Below, one piece after another: positions 56,320 to 64,000 of a stretch of DNA of 64,000 nucleotides. Every line of letters begins with the position of its first letter. Within the stretch, counting starts at the first letter, position 1. Origin of the DNA: RPQJ01 sp963731105 (GTDB lineage Bacteria > Pseudomonadota > Gammaproteobacteria > Steroidobacterales > Steroidobacteraceae). The stretch lies in contig CAVSUM010000011.1 of NCBI GenBank assembly GCA_963731105.1, forward strand, positions 384,475-448,474, in the 5' to 3' direction. A program made the translations under genes and the position numbers. Under the pieces are notes generated by a model, which ran no database searches, had not been told where the DNA came from, and worked only from the letters and a program-made list of their open reading frames with translations.

Positions 56320-56348
56320 ACTATAGAGCTCGCCCTGCGGGGAATCAA
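56320..56348 (-). promoter_or_regulatory. Promoter of the zapB-like/zapA/6S/fau unit
   Basis: Minus strand TTGATT (56343-56348), 17-bp spacer, TATAGT (56320-56325; 5 of 6 consensus). The predicted start is at or next to the ATG at 56312. Confidence 0.5.
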
Positions 56349-56391
56349 TTGAAGCGGCGACGCGCCGACGCGCGATGCTACGATATGTGCG

Positions 56392-56953
56392 ATGCATCCG
56401 ACCGTGGCTTTCGCCGACGTCGAGCGGGCCCTCGACACCGGCACGTCCGCCGTGCACCCGGCCGAGGCGCACGGCTGCCTGTGCGGCGCGCTCTGCCTGC
56501 GTCCAGACTACTCGCTCGCCGACTGGCTCGACGAAATCCTGCCGGACGCCGACGCTGCGGCGGCTGCCGCCGACGGCCCGTTCGCACCGTTGTTCGCCGA
56601 GACGGCGGGCGTGCTCGCCCGGCCGGGCATGGAGTTCGAACCACTGCTGCCCGGCGACGAAGACGGACCTCGCCAGCCGCGTCGCCGCGCTCGCTGCGTG
56701 GTGCCAGGGCTTCCTGTACGGCTTCGGCAGTGCGGGCACGGCGTCGCAGGCAGCGCTGTCGGAGTCCGTCGGTGAAGTGCTCGCCGACCTCGCGCAGGTC
56801 AGCCACGCCGGTGCCGTGGGTTCCGAGTCGCCCGAGGTCGAGGAGGACGCCTACGTGGAACTGGTCGAGTTCGTGCGTGCCGGCGTGCAGATCGTCTACG
56901 AGGAACTCGCCGCCCTGCGGGCGAGCCAGCCCGCATCCCGCTCAGGACACTGA
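56392..56953 (+). CDS. ygfB: YgfB/UPF0149 family protein, frameshifted
   Basis: A YecA/UPF0149 protein. It starts MHPTVAFADVERALDTGTSA, then HPAEAHGCLCGALCLRPDYS. The frame slips at LLPGDE; dropping one base near 56662 joins it to TDLASRVAALAAWCQGFLYG and FGSAGTASQAALSESVGEVL, ending in EDAYVELVEFVRAGVQIVYE. Corrected length is about 186 residues. It is first in ygfB-pepP-ubiH-visC, the classical order. Confidence 0.9.
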
Positions 56954-56960
56954 ACCGACC

Positions 56961-58271
56961 ATGGCCGTTCGCAAAGACGAGTTCGCCCGTCGCCGCCGCC
57001 AGCTGATGCGCATGATCGGCAAGGGCGGCATCGCCATCCTGCCCACCGCCACCGAGAAGCAGCGCAACGGCGACGTGCATTACCACTTCCGCCCGGACAG
57101 CGACTTCCACTACCTCACCGGGTTCGACGAGCCCGAGGCGATCGCGGTGCTGGTGCCCGGCCGCGCGCAGGCCGAGTACATCCTGTTCGTGCGCGACCGT
57201 GACCCGGCCCGCGAGGCCTGGGACGGCAAGCGCTCCGGGCCGGACGGCGCCACGGCCGAGCACGGCGCCGATGACGCGTTCCCGATCGGCGACATCGACG
57301 ACATCCTGCCCGGGCTGATGGAGCAGTGCAGCCGCGTGTACTACACGATGGGCGTGCACCCGGAGTTCGACCAGCAGGTGATCGGCTGGGTCAACACACT
57401 GCGCGGCCAGGCCAAGCAGGGCGTGCACACGCCGCAGGAATTCGTGGCGCTCGACCACCTGCTGCACGACATGCGCCTGTACAAGAGCCGCGCCGAGCTC
57501 GCGGTGATGCGGCGTTCGGCGCAGATCGCGGTCGGTGCGCACGTGCGCGCCATGCGCACCACGCGGCCCGGCATGCACGAGTACGAGGTGATGGCCGAGC
57601 TGCTGCACGAGTTCCATCGCCACCAGGCCGACATCTCCTACCACCCGATCGTCGGCGGCGGCCCCAACGCCTGCACTTTGCATTACCACGCCAACGATGC
57701 CGAGCTGCGCGACGGCGACCTGCTGCTGATCGATGCCGGTTGCGAATACCGGTACTACGCGTCGGACATCACCCGCACCTTCCCGGTGAACGGCCGCTTC
57801 ACGCCGGAGCAGCGCGCGGTCTACGAAGTGGTGCTCGAGGCCCAGGAGGCGGCGTTCGCCTGCATCCGTCCCGGCAACCACTGGAACGATCCGCACGACG
57901 CGGCGGTGCGTGCCATCACGCAGGGACTCGTGCGCATCGGCCTGCTCAAGGGCCGGCTGCCGGCACTGATCAAGGACGGGGCCTACAGGAAGTTCTACAT
58001 GCATCGCACGGGCCACTGGCTCGGCATGGACGTGCACGACGTCGGCGACTACAAGGTCGGCGAGGAGTGGCGCGTGCTCGAGCCGGGCATGTGCATGACG
58101 GTGGAGCCCGGCATCTACATCCCTGCGGGCACGCCGGGCGTGCCGCGCCGCTGGTGGAACATCGGCGTGCGCATCGAGGACGACGTGGCAGTCACGGCCG
58201 ATGGCTGCGAGATCCTGACTGACGGCCTGCCGCGCACGCCGGCCGAAATCGAGCGACTGATGGGCGCGTGA
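56961..58271 (+). CDS. pepP: Xaa-Pro aminopeptidase PepP
   Basis: A 436-residue M24B aminopeptidase P removing residues before proline. The N-terminal creatinase-like domain covers about 1-170. The metal ligands are in LLLIDAGCEYRYYASDITRT, MHRTGHWLGMDVHDVGDY, MTVEPGIYIPAG and NIGVRIEDDVAVT. It begins 7 bases after ygfB and ends 7 before ubiH. It is the second M24B enzyme in the window, with pepQ. Confidence 0.96.
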   Translation: MAVRKDEFARRRRQLMRMIGKGGIAILPTATEKQRNGDVHYHFRPDSDFHYLTGFDEPEAIAVLVPGRAQAEYILFVRDRDPAREAWDGKRSGPDGATAEHGADDAFPIGDIDDILPGLMEQCSRVYYTMGVHPEFDQQVIGWVNTLRGQAKQGVHTPQEFVALDHLLHDMRLYKSRAELAVMRRSAQIAVGAHVRAMRTTRPGMHEYEVMAELLHEFHRHQADISYHPIVGGGPNACTLHYHANDAELRDGDLLLIDAGCEYRYYASDITRTFPVNGRFTPEQRAVYEVVLEAQEAAFACIRPGNHWNDPHDAAVRAITQGLVRIGLLKGRLPALIKDGAYRKFYMHRTGHWLGMDVHDVGDYKVGEEWRVLEPGMCMTVEPGIYIPAGTPGVPRRWWNIGVRIEDDVAVTADGCEILTDGLPRTPAEIERLMGA

Positions 58272-58278
58272 AGCGACC

Positions 58279-59529
58279 ATGAGCGAGCACGGTGCCACGA
58301 CCGCCTTCGACCTCGCCATCGCGGGCGGTGGCCTGGTGGGTGCGTCGCTGGCGCTGGCACTTGCGCCACTCGGGCTGCGCATTGCACTGGTCGAGGGCGT
58401 GGCGCCCGGCACTGGCGGACACCCGAGCTTCGACGAACGAACCACGGCACTCGCCAACGGCACGGTGCGGGTGTTCCGCAGCCTGGGCGTCTGGGGCCAC
58501 ATGGAGCGCGAGGCGACGCCGATCCGTCGCATCCACGTCTCGGAGCAGGGGCGCTTCGGCGTCGCGCGCATCGACGCGGCGGAGCAGGGGCTCGAGGCGC
58601 TGGGCTACGTGCTGCCGAACCGAGTGATCGGCGCCGGGCTGTGGGAAGGTTTGCGGACGTGCGCGGGCGTCGAGGTATTCGCACCGGCGCGGGTCACCGG
58701 CAGCGAGCCGGCCGGCGAGGTGCGCTCGCTGCGCTTCGAGCAGGGCGGCATCGAACGCGAGATCGGCGCGCGGCTGGTGGTCGCTGCGGACGGGGCTCGG
58801 TCTCTGGTCCGCGAGCAGGCTGGCATCGCGGCCGACCACTGGGCGTACGGGCAGACGGCGATCATCGCCACGATCACCACGCAACGCTTCCACGACCATG
58901 TCGCGTACGAGCGATTCACGCCGGACGGGCCGATCGCGGTGCTGCCGCTCGCCGGCGGGCGCTGTGGCATCGTCTGGGTGCGACCGCCCGAGGACGCCGC
59001 ACGCCTGCTCGCGCTGCCGGACGCAGAGTTCCTCGCCGAGTTGCAGCGTGCCTTCGGCTTCCGCCTCGGCCGACTGCTCGAGGTCGGGGTGCGCCAGTCC
59101 TATGAACTGGGCCTGGCGCGCGCGGCCAGCCACGTCGGCGAGCGCCTCGCGGTGGTCGGCAATGCGGCACAGGCGCTGCACCCGATTGCGGGCCAGGGAT
59201 TCAACCTCGGCCTGCGGGATGCCGTCACGCTCGCCGAGGTGATCGCGGATGCGCGCGCCGCGGGGGAACGTGATCCCGGGGCGCCGGCAACCCTGGCCGC
59301 GTACGGCGCATGGCGCAACGAGGACCAGCGACGCATCGTCGCGTTCACCGACGGGCTGGTGCGCCTGTTCGGCTCGCCGCTCGGCCTCGCGCGCGGCCTG
59401 CGCAGTGCCGGGTTGCTGGCGTTCGACGCGTTTCCGCCCGCGAAGAGCGCCATGGCTCGACTGAGTGTCGGCGCGGCCGGGCGCGTTCCGCGGCTTGCGC
59501 GCGGCGTGCCGCTGCTGCGGGAAGTCTGA
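58279..59529 (+). CDS. ubiH: 2-octaprenyl-6-methoxyphenol hydroxylase UbiH
   Basis: A 416-residue FAD monooxygenase of aerobic ubiquinone synthesis. The dinucleotide fold is DLAIAGGGLVGASLALALAP, the DG motif GARLVVAADGARSLVREQAG, and the FAD-ribityl block RLAVVGNAAQALHPIAGQGF. The position directly before visC and after pepP identifies it among the UbiH/F/I paralogues, supported by the close DERTTALANGT motif. An Asn replaces the more common Asp in VVGNAA, which is normal for UbiH. Confidence 0.93.
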   Translation: MSEHGATTAFDLAIAGGGLVGASLALALAPLGLRIALVEGVAPGTGGHPSFDERTTALANGTVRVFRSLGVWGHMEREATPIRRIHVSEQGRFGVARIDAAEQGLEALGYVLPNRVIGAGLWEGLRTCAGVEVFAPARVTGSEPAGEVRSLRFEQGGIEREIGARLVVAADGARSLVREQAGIAADHWAYGQTAIIATITTQRFHDHVAYERFTPDGPIAVLPLAGGRCGIVWVRPPEDAARLLALPDAEFLAELQRAFGFRLGRLLEVGVRQSYELGLARAASHVGERLAVVGNAAQALHPIAGQGFNLGLRDAVTLAEVIADARAAGERDPGAPATLAAYGAWRNEDQRRIVAFTDGLVRLFGSPLGLARGLRSAGLLAFDAFPPAKSAMARLSVGAAGRVPRLARGVPLLREV

Positions 59530-59531
59530 GC

Positions 59532-60767
59532 ATGGCCACGCGGCGCCTCGACTTCGACGTGATCGTCATCGGTGGCGGCATGGTCGGCGCGTGCCTCGCT
59601 GCGCTGCTCGTGCGCCAGGAGCATCTCGCCGGCTGGCGCATCGCCGTGGTCGAGCCGATGGTGCCGCGCGCGCCCGACGAGCAGCACCTGGATCTGCGGG
59701 TCTCGGCGCTGTCGCGAGCCTCCGAGCGCATCCTGCGCGAGGCCGGCGCGTGGCCGGCACTCGAGGCACATGTCGGCCCGTACTCCGACATGGTCGTGTG
59801 GGATGCGGCCGGCCGGCTCGACGGTCGCGATACGCTGCGCTTCTCCGCAGCCGAGGCCGGTGAGCCCAATCTCGGCTACATCGCCGAGAACCTGCGCGTG
59901 CAGTGGGCGCTGCACGAGTCGCCGCAGGTGCGGGACGTGACGCAGTTGCGCGCCGGGCTCGAGGCGCTGGAGTTCGACGAGGACGCCGCGCGCGTGACGC
60001 TGTCCGACGGTCGTCGCTACAGCTGCGCGCTCGTGGTCGGGGCCGACGGCGGAAATTCGCGTGCCCGGGAGCTGTGCGGCATCGGTCGCGCCGGCTGGTC
60101 CTATGGCCAGGTCGCGGTCGTGGCGCACCTGCGCACGGAGCGGCCGCATCGCGAGACGGCCTTCCAGCGCTTCCTGCCGGACGGGCCGCTGGCGTTGCTG
60201 CCGCTGCGCGACGGGCGGGTGTCGCTGGTGTGGACCACCACCCCGGCGGAGGCGGAATCGCTGCAAGCGCTCGAGGCCAGTGAGTTTTCCCGCCGTGTGG
60301 CAGCGGCGAGCGATCGCGTGCTCGGTGCCGTCGAGCTCGACAGCGGCCGGGCGGGCCTGCCGCTCGCGCTGTGGCATTCGCGCGAGTACGTGCGGCCACG
60401 GCTCGCGCTGGTCGGTGATGCCGCGCACACGATCCATCCACTGGCGGGGCAGGGCGTGAACCTCGGCTTCCTCGACTGCGCCACGCTCGCCGAGGTGCTC
60501 GGCGCCGCGGTGGCGGACGGCGGCGACCCGTTCGCGCTGCGCAACCTGCGCCGCTACGAGCGCTGGCGGCGCAGCGAGAACGCGCTGATGCTCGGCCTCA
60601 CCGACACCATCAACCGCGTGTTCGCCCAGAAAAGCGTCGCCGTGGCCGGCGCGCGCCGCCTCGGAATGGCCCTCGTCGCCAACCAGCCGTTCGCCCGGCG
60701 GGCGCTGGTGCAGCGCGCACTCGGCCTCGCCGGCGACCTGCCGGCCCTCGTCACTCGGCCCGGATGA
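59532..60767 (+). CDS. ubiI: UbiI/VisC-type FAD-dependent ubiquinone hydroxylase
   Basis: A 411-residue paralogue of UbiH. Motifs: DFDVIVIGGGMVGACLAALL, LDLRVSALSRASERILRE, SCALVVGADGGNSRARELCG and RLALVGDAAHTIHPLAGQGV. The family includes UbiI (C5 hydroxylation) and UbiF; the ubiH-visC order favours UbiI. Its stop overlaps the acyl-CoA dehydrogenase start (ATGA). Together with coq7 (C6 hydroxylation) all three ring hydroxylations have a candidate in this window. Confidence 0.92.
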   Translation: MATRRLDFDVIVIGGGMVGACLAALLVRQEHLAGWRIAVVEPMVPRAPDEQHLDLRVSALSRASERILREAGAWPALEAHVGPYSDMVVWDAAGRLDGRDTLRFSAAEAGEPNLGYIAENLRVQWALHESPQVRDVTQLRAGLEALEFDEDAARVTLSDGRRYSCALVVGADGGNSRARELCGIGRAGWSYGQVAVVAHLRTERPHRETAFQRFLPDGPLALLPLRDGRVSLVWTTTPAEAESLQALEASEFSRRVAAASDRVLGAVELDSGRAGLPLALWHSREYVRPRLALVGDAAHTIHPLAGQGVNLGFLDCATLAEVLGAAVADGGDPFALRNLRRYERWRRSENALMLGLTDTINRVFAQKSVAVAGARRLGMALVANQPFARRALVQRALGLAGDLPALVTRPG

Positions 60768-62464
60768 CCCACATGAACGACCCGAACTGGCAACAGTCCC
60801 TGTTCACGCAGGCCGCACCGGAGCTCGGCAACCAGTATCGCGACGACCCGCTGCTGTCGGGCTGGCTGCGTCGCACACTGCCGCCTGAGGTGCTGCGGTC
60901 GCTGGAGCCCGAGTTCGACGAACTCGGCGCCATCACCGGCGGCGAGCTGTATCAGCTGCAACTCGCGGACCGGCTCAACGAACCGCGCCTGCTGCAGTGG
61001 GATGCGTGGGGCAACCGTACGGACACGATCGAGGTGTCGCCGCTGTGGCGGGAGGCGGAGCGCCTCACCGTGCGCCACGGCCTGGTCGCCACCGCGTATG
61101 AGGAAGCACTGGGCCGGTACGCCCGCATCGCGCAATTCGCCAAGGTCTACCTGTTCCACCCGTCGTCCGACGTCTATACCTGCCCGCTCGCGATGACCGA
61201 CGGCGCGGCACGCACGCTGCTCGAATCGGGCAACGCGGCGCTGATCGAGCGCGCGCTGCCGCATCTGACCGCGCGCGATCCGGCCGCGTTCTGGACCAGC
61301 GGCCAATGGATGACGGAGACCACGGGCGGCTCGGACGTCGGCCGCTCACAGACGCGCGCCGTCCTGCAGGATGGCGCATGGCGGCTGTACGGCCGCAAGT
61401 GGTTCACGTCGGCGGTCAGCTCGCAGATGGCGCTGACGCTCGCGCGTCCCGAGGGCAACCCGCCCGGCGGCAAGGGCCTCGCCATGTTCTTCGTCGAGGT
61501 GCGTGACGCCGCGGGGCGCCTCAACGGCCTGCGCGTCGATCGCCTCAAGGACAAGCTCGGCACGCGCAAGGTGCCGACCGCGGAGCTGATGCTCGAGGGT
61601 ACGCGTGCCGAGCTGGTCGGCGAGCCGATGCACGGCACGCGGGCGATCGAGCCGATGCTGGTCGTGACGCGCACCTGGAACAGCGTCTGTGCCATTGCGT
61701 TCATGCGCCGCGGCCTCGCGCTCGCCCGCTCGTACGCCGCGCGCCGCGAAGCGTTCGGCCAGCCGCTCGCGCGGCAGCCACTGCACGCCGACACCCTCGC
61801 CGCGCTCGAGGCCGAGACCTGGGGCGCGTTCCTGATGACCTTCCTGCTGGTCGAGCTGGTCGGACGCGCCGAGCGCGGCCAGATCGACGACCAGCAGCGC
61901 GCGCTGCTCAGGCTGGTGACGCCGCTCACCAAGCTGGTCACCGGCAAGCAGGCGGTGGCCGTGGTGAGCGAAGTGATCGAGAGCTTCGGCGGCGCGGGTT
62001 ACGTCGAGGACACCGGCCTGCCGCAGCTGCTGCGCGATGCGCAGGTGCTGCCGATCTGGGAAGGCACGACCAACGTGCTGTCGCTCGACGCGCTGCTGCG
62101 CAGCGACCTGCACGCCGGGCTGGCCGCGCTGATGGGCCGCGCGTCGGCCTGCGTGCGCGGCCTCGGCGAGCCGCGCCTGCAGGCTGCCGGCAAGCAGGCG
62201 ATCGGCGCCATCGAGCGGGCGGCACTCTGGCTCGAGTCCGGCCAGGACCGTGAAGTCATGCAGGCAGGCGCGCGCCGGCTCGCGCTCACGCTGGCCCGCG
62301 GGCTGCAGCTCGCGCTGCTGTGCGAGCACGCGCAGTGGCTGATCGACCACGGCGGCGACCGGCGCGGCTACGCCGCCGCGCTGCGCTTCTCGCGCCAGCC
62401 CGTCGACCTGATGCACGAGGTGGATACGGAGCTGGACGCCTTGCTGCTGTCGCCGCAAGGCTAG
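60764..62464 (+). CDS. Acyl-CoA dehydrogenase, AidB-like
   Basis: A 566-residue acyl-CoA dehydrogenase of the AidB/DszC-like branch. Seen are WTSGQWMTETTGGSDVGRSQ (flavin loop), WRLYGRKWFTSAVSSQMALT, RRGLALARSYAARREAFGQP and LPIWEGTTNVLSLDALLRSD. The long C-terminal helical domain is as in AidB, which protects DNA in E. coli, but a fatty-acyl role is equally possible. It is coupled to ubiI by ATGA. The stop TAG overlaps the first heptamer of element D. Confidence 0.92.
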   Translation: MTHMNDPNWQQSLFTQAAPELGNQYRDDPLLSGWLRRTLPPEVLRSLEPEFDELGAITGGELYQLQLADRLNEPRLLQWDAWGNRTDTIEVSPLWREAERLTVRHGLVATAYEEALGRYARIAQFAKVYLFHPSSDVYTCPLAMTDGAARTLLESGNAALIERALPHLTARDPAAFWTSGQWMTETTGGSDVGRSQTRAVLQDGAWRLYGRKWFTSAVSSQMALTLARPEGNPPGGKGLAMFFVEVRDAAGRLNGLRVDRLKDKLGTRKVPTAELMLEGTRAELVGEPMHGTRAIEPMLVVTRTWNSVCAIAFMRRGLALARSYAARREAFGQPLARQPLHADTLAALEAETWGAFLMTFLLVELVGRAERGQIDDQQRALLRLVTPLTKLVTGKQAVAVVSEVIESFGGAGYVEDTGLPQLLRDAQVLPIWEGTTNVLSLDALLRSDLHAGLAALMGRASACVRGLGEPRLQAAGKQAIGAIERAALWLESGQDREVMQAGARRLALTLARGLQLALLCEHAQWLIDHGGDRRGYAAALRFSRQPVDLMHEVDTELDALLLSPQG

Positions 62465-62588
62465 CGGATAGCGGATAGCGGATAGCGGATAGTAAGGCGG
62501 CAATTTCGTGCTGCCGTGGCACTGCGTCCGCATTGCCGCGCTGCTTCCGCAACCACTGCTATCCGCTATCCGCTATCCGCTATCCGCT
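62463..62588. repeat. Heptamer/hairpin intergenic element D
   Basis: Four exact AGCGGAT units (62463-62490) and four exact ATCCGCT units (62561-62588) make perfect 28-nt complementary arms. Between them are AGTAAG and a core with an 8-bp inverted repeat (62497-62504 with 62532-62539). It lies between convergent genes: the dehydrogenase stop is inside its left end, and the DUF2189 stop is 5 bases from its right end. It is the cleanest copy of the family. Confidence 0.88.
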
Positions 62589-62593
62589 TCCCC

Positions 62594-63415
62594 TCAGCAG
62601 TCCGGCTGCTCCGGCCACGCGCTGGCGTCCACGGTTTCCCGATAGGCGTGCCACGTGGCGTGGCCGATGAGCGGCAGCGTGATGCCGAGCGCGACCATGA
62701 TCCAGGCGAGTTGCGCGCCGCGGTCGCGGCCCATGAACAGCAGCGCGAAGCCGGGCGCCACGGCCACCACGATGCAGGCGGCCCACACGGCCATCGCGAG
62801 GCGGTTGCGCAGCACCGCATTGATGCTGGTCACGACCGCGGTCACGCTGTCCGCCTTGCGGTCCATCAGCATCGGCAACGAGAAGGCGGCCGCGGCAAAC
62901 ACGACCAGCGCGAAGATCGAGCCGACGGCGCTGCCGATGCCGAAGAAGGCGAGGTAGTCGCGCCAGCCCGGCTGTTCGTTGATCGGGAAAAACACGTGGA
63001 TCGCCGAGCCGGCGCGCGCCCAGACCAGGAACACGACCATCAGCATCAGCGCGAACACCATCAGGTTGCCGAACGCACGCTGCTCCTCGCGCATGCAGCG
63101 GCGCAACGACGGGACCTTGCCGCGCTCCAGCTGGCGACTGATGGCGTAGGTGCCCACGGCGAGGATCGGCGCGATCAGGATGAACCCCGAGACCAGCGAC
63201 AGCAGCTCGAAGTAGCCGCCGAACTCGACCGCGACGAACGCGAGCGCGAGACTCAGCAGCACGACGATCGTGCCGTAGGTGAGGCTTTGGCGCGGCGCGG
63301 ACCACATGTCGCGCCAGCCCTTGCGCAGCCAGCCGAACGGTGCAGTCGGTGCGACGCTGCGGCACGGCGCTACGAACGGCAGCGCCTCGTCGGGCGGGCT
63401 CGTGTCCCCGGTCAT
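62594..63415 (-). CDS. DUF2189 integral membrane protein
   Basis: A 273-residue protein with about six membrane segments: SLTYGTIVVLLSLALAFVAV, LLSLVSGFILIAPILAVGTY, FGNLMVFALMLMVVFLVWAR, GSIFALVVFAAAAFSLPMLM, MAVWAACIVVAVAPGFALLF and WIMVALGITLPLIGHATWHA. The cytoplasmic N-terminus has GWLRKGWRDMW, typical of DUF2189. The function is unknown. It converges with the acyl-CoA dehydrogenase. Confidence 0.88.
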   Translation of the reverse strand: MTGDTSPPDEALPFVAPCRSVAPTAPFGWLRKGWRDMWSAPRQSLTYGTIVVLLSLALAFVAVEFGGYFELLSLVSGFILIAPILAVGTYAISRQLERGKVPSLRRCMREEQRAFGNLMVFALMLMVVFLVWARAGSAIHVFFPINEQPGWRDYLAFFGIGSAVGSIFALVVFAAAAFSLPMLMDRKADSVTAVVTSINAVLRNRLAMAVWAACIVVAVAPGFALLFMGRDRGAQLAWIMVALGITLPLIGHATWHAYRETVDASAWPEQPDC

Positions 63416-63468
63416 GGCAGTCTCCCCCTGCCGACCTTGGTGGTCGGTCGTCTAGTCGTGCATGCGGC

Positions 63469-63798
63469 TCACAAGGCGTCGACTTTCGCGGCGCAGATGA
63501 AATCGTTGTCCGACAGGCCGCCGACGGAGTGCGTGCTGAAGGTCACCCGGCAGTGACCGTAGCCCACCTCGAGGTCCGGGTGGTGGTCCTCGACGTGGGC
63601 GATCCAGGCGACGGCGTTCACGAAGGCCATGGTGCGGTGGTAGTCCGCGAAACGGAAGTCGCGGCTGAGCGTCCCGCCCGCCGGATCGACCTGCCACTCG
63701 GGCGACAGTTGCGCGTGCAGTTCGCCGACACGGGCCGGGGTGAGCGGCGGGGTGCCCGGGGGCAGGGCCACGCAGCGGCGGTCACGCAGCGCGCTCAC
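63469..63798 (-). CDS. phhB: 4a-hydroxytetrahydrobiopterin dehydratase (PCD/DCoH)
   Basis: A 109-residue pterin-4a-carbinolamine dehydratase. The active-site motif is HVEDHHPDLEVGYGHCRVTF with GGLSDNDFICAAKVD at the C-terminus. It may recycle pterin for an aromatic amino acid hydroxylase, or serve in molybdopterin-related pterin chemistry; no hydroxylase gene is in the window. GTG 63798 overlaps the ispG stop (GTGA). Confidence 0.94.
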   Translation of the reverse strand: MSALRDRRCVALPPGTPPLTPARVGELHAQLSPEWQVDPAGGTLSRDFRFADYHRTMAFVNAVAWIAHVEDHHPDLEVGYGHCRVTFSTHSVGGLSDNDFICAAKVDAL

Positions 63799-64000
63799 GG
63801 CTGCGAACCTGCGCGGTAGGTGCGGGCCACGTACTGCTCGACGAGTTGCTGGAATTCCTCGGCGATCCGTTCGCCCTTGAGGGTCGGGCCCTTCTCGCCG
63901 TCGATGTACACGGGCGCCACCGGGCGCTCGCCGGTGCCCGGCAGGCTGATGCCGATGTTGGCGTGCTTGCTTTCGCCCGGGCCGTTCACCACGCAGCCCA
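63795..64000 (-). CDS. ispG: 4-hydroxy-3-methylbut-2-enyl diphosphate synthase, C-terminal end (partial)
   Basis: The last 68 or so residues of IspG (GcpE), an iron-sulfur enzyme of the MEP isoprenoid pathway. GCVVNGPGESKHANIGISLP contains one of the [4Fe-4S] cysteines, then VYIDGEKGPTLKGERIAEEF. The gene continues past the window edge. It overlaps phhB by GTGA. Confidence 0.95.
   Translation of the reverse strand, partial: GCVVNGPGESKHANIGISLPGTGERPVAPVYIDGEKGPTLKGERIAEEFQQLVEQYVARTYRAGSQP

Overview
The window is a very GC-rich (about 70% by eye), gene-dense stretch of a gammaproteobacterial chromosome. The neighbourhoods are classic for that class: rpoA-rplQ; miaB-ybeZ-ybeY-ybeX-lnt; leuS-lptE-holA-nadD-rsfS-rlmH; maf-rng-yhdP-nit-tldD; purE-purK; rplM-rpsI; zapA-6S RNA-fau; and ygfB-pepP-ubiH-visC. 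The GC level and the Vfr/CRP-type regulator suggest a high-GC lineage near Xanthomonadales, Nevskiales or Steroidobacterales. That placement is an inference. There is no prophage, CRISPR array or recognisable transposase. The accessory signal is in small intergenic repeats, not in islands.

Layout. 1-3.4 kb: end of the ribosomal/rpoA operon, mscL, pepQ and a small alanine-rich lipoprotein. 3.4-10.5 kb: a broken acetyltransferase, uvrA, an MFS transporter, ssb and a Kef-type antiporter. 10.5-14.0 kb (minus strand): a Tat-exported molybdenum hydroxylase (iorA-iorB type) with its XdhC-like maturation factor. 14.2-20.5 kb: a tightly overlapped chain from miaB to lnt, then a metallo-beta-lactamase-fold protein. 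20.5-27.5 kb: the leuS-to-rlmH operon, interrupted by an oppositely oriented proline iminopeptidase. 27.5-36.6 kb: OsmC-like, maf, rng, yhdP, nit, tldD and a tiny membrane protein. 36.6-44.2 kb: an ExeA-like AAA ATPase fused to an FHA domain, purK, purE, yjgA, pmbA (divergent), yihY and purC. 44.3-48.5 kb: djlA, rpe, a CRP-family regulator, coq7, rplM, rpsI and tRNA-Gln(CUG). 48.5-54.3 kb (minus strand): rpiA-glcDEF with two trailing small genes, plus a 24-residue lysine-rich peptide gene. 54.4-56.3 kb (minus strand): zapB-like, zapA, 6S RNA, fau and an EVE-domain gene. 56.4-64 kb: ygfB-pepP-ubiH-visC-acyl-CoA dehydrogenase, then ispG-phhB and a DUF2189 membrane protein on the minus strand.

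Two patterns cut across the window. First, at least thirteen conserved genes contain a frameshift. In twelve lesions across eleven genes the reading frame is restored by removing one base, so the lesions look like insertion-biased sequencing or assembly errors, or less likely real decay. Second, four intergenic sites carry arrays of a 7-bp unit (AGSGGAT). In three of them a complementary array lies on the far side of a GC-rich hairpin. Three of the four sites lie exactly at the stop codons of convergent gene pairs. The region also has a 41-nt-arm inverted repeat downstream of purC, a perfect 27-bp palindrome between coq7 and rplM, and a 20-nt direct repeat of the tRNA-Gln 3' end. Lysine/alanine-rich tails recur on RplQ, on RsfS and in the 24-residue peptide.
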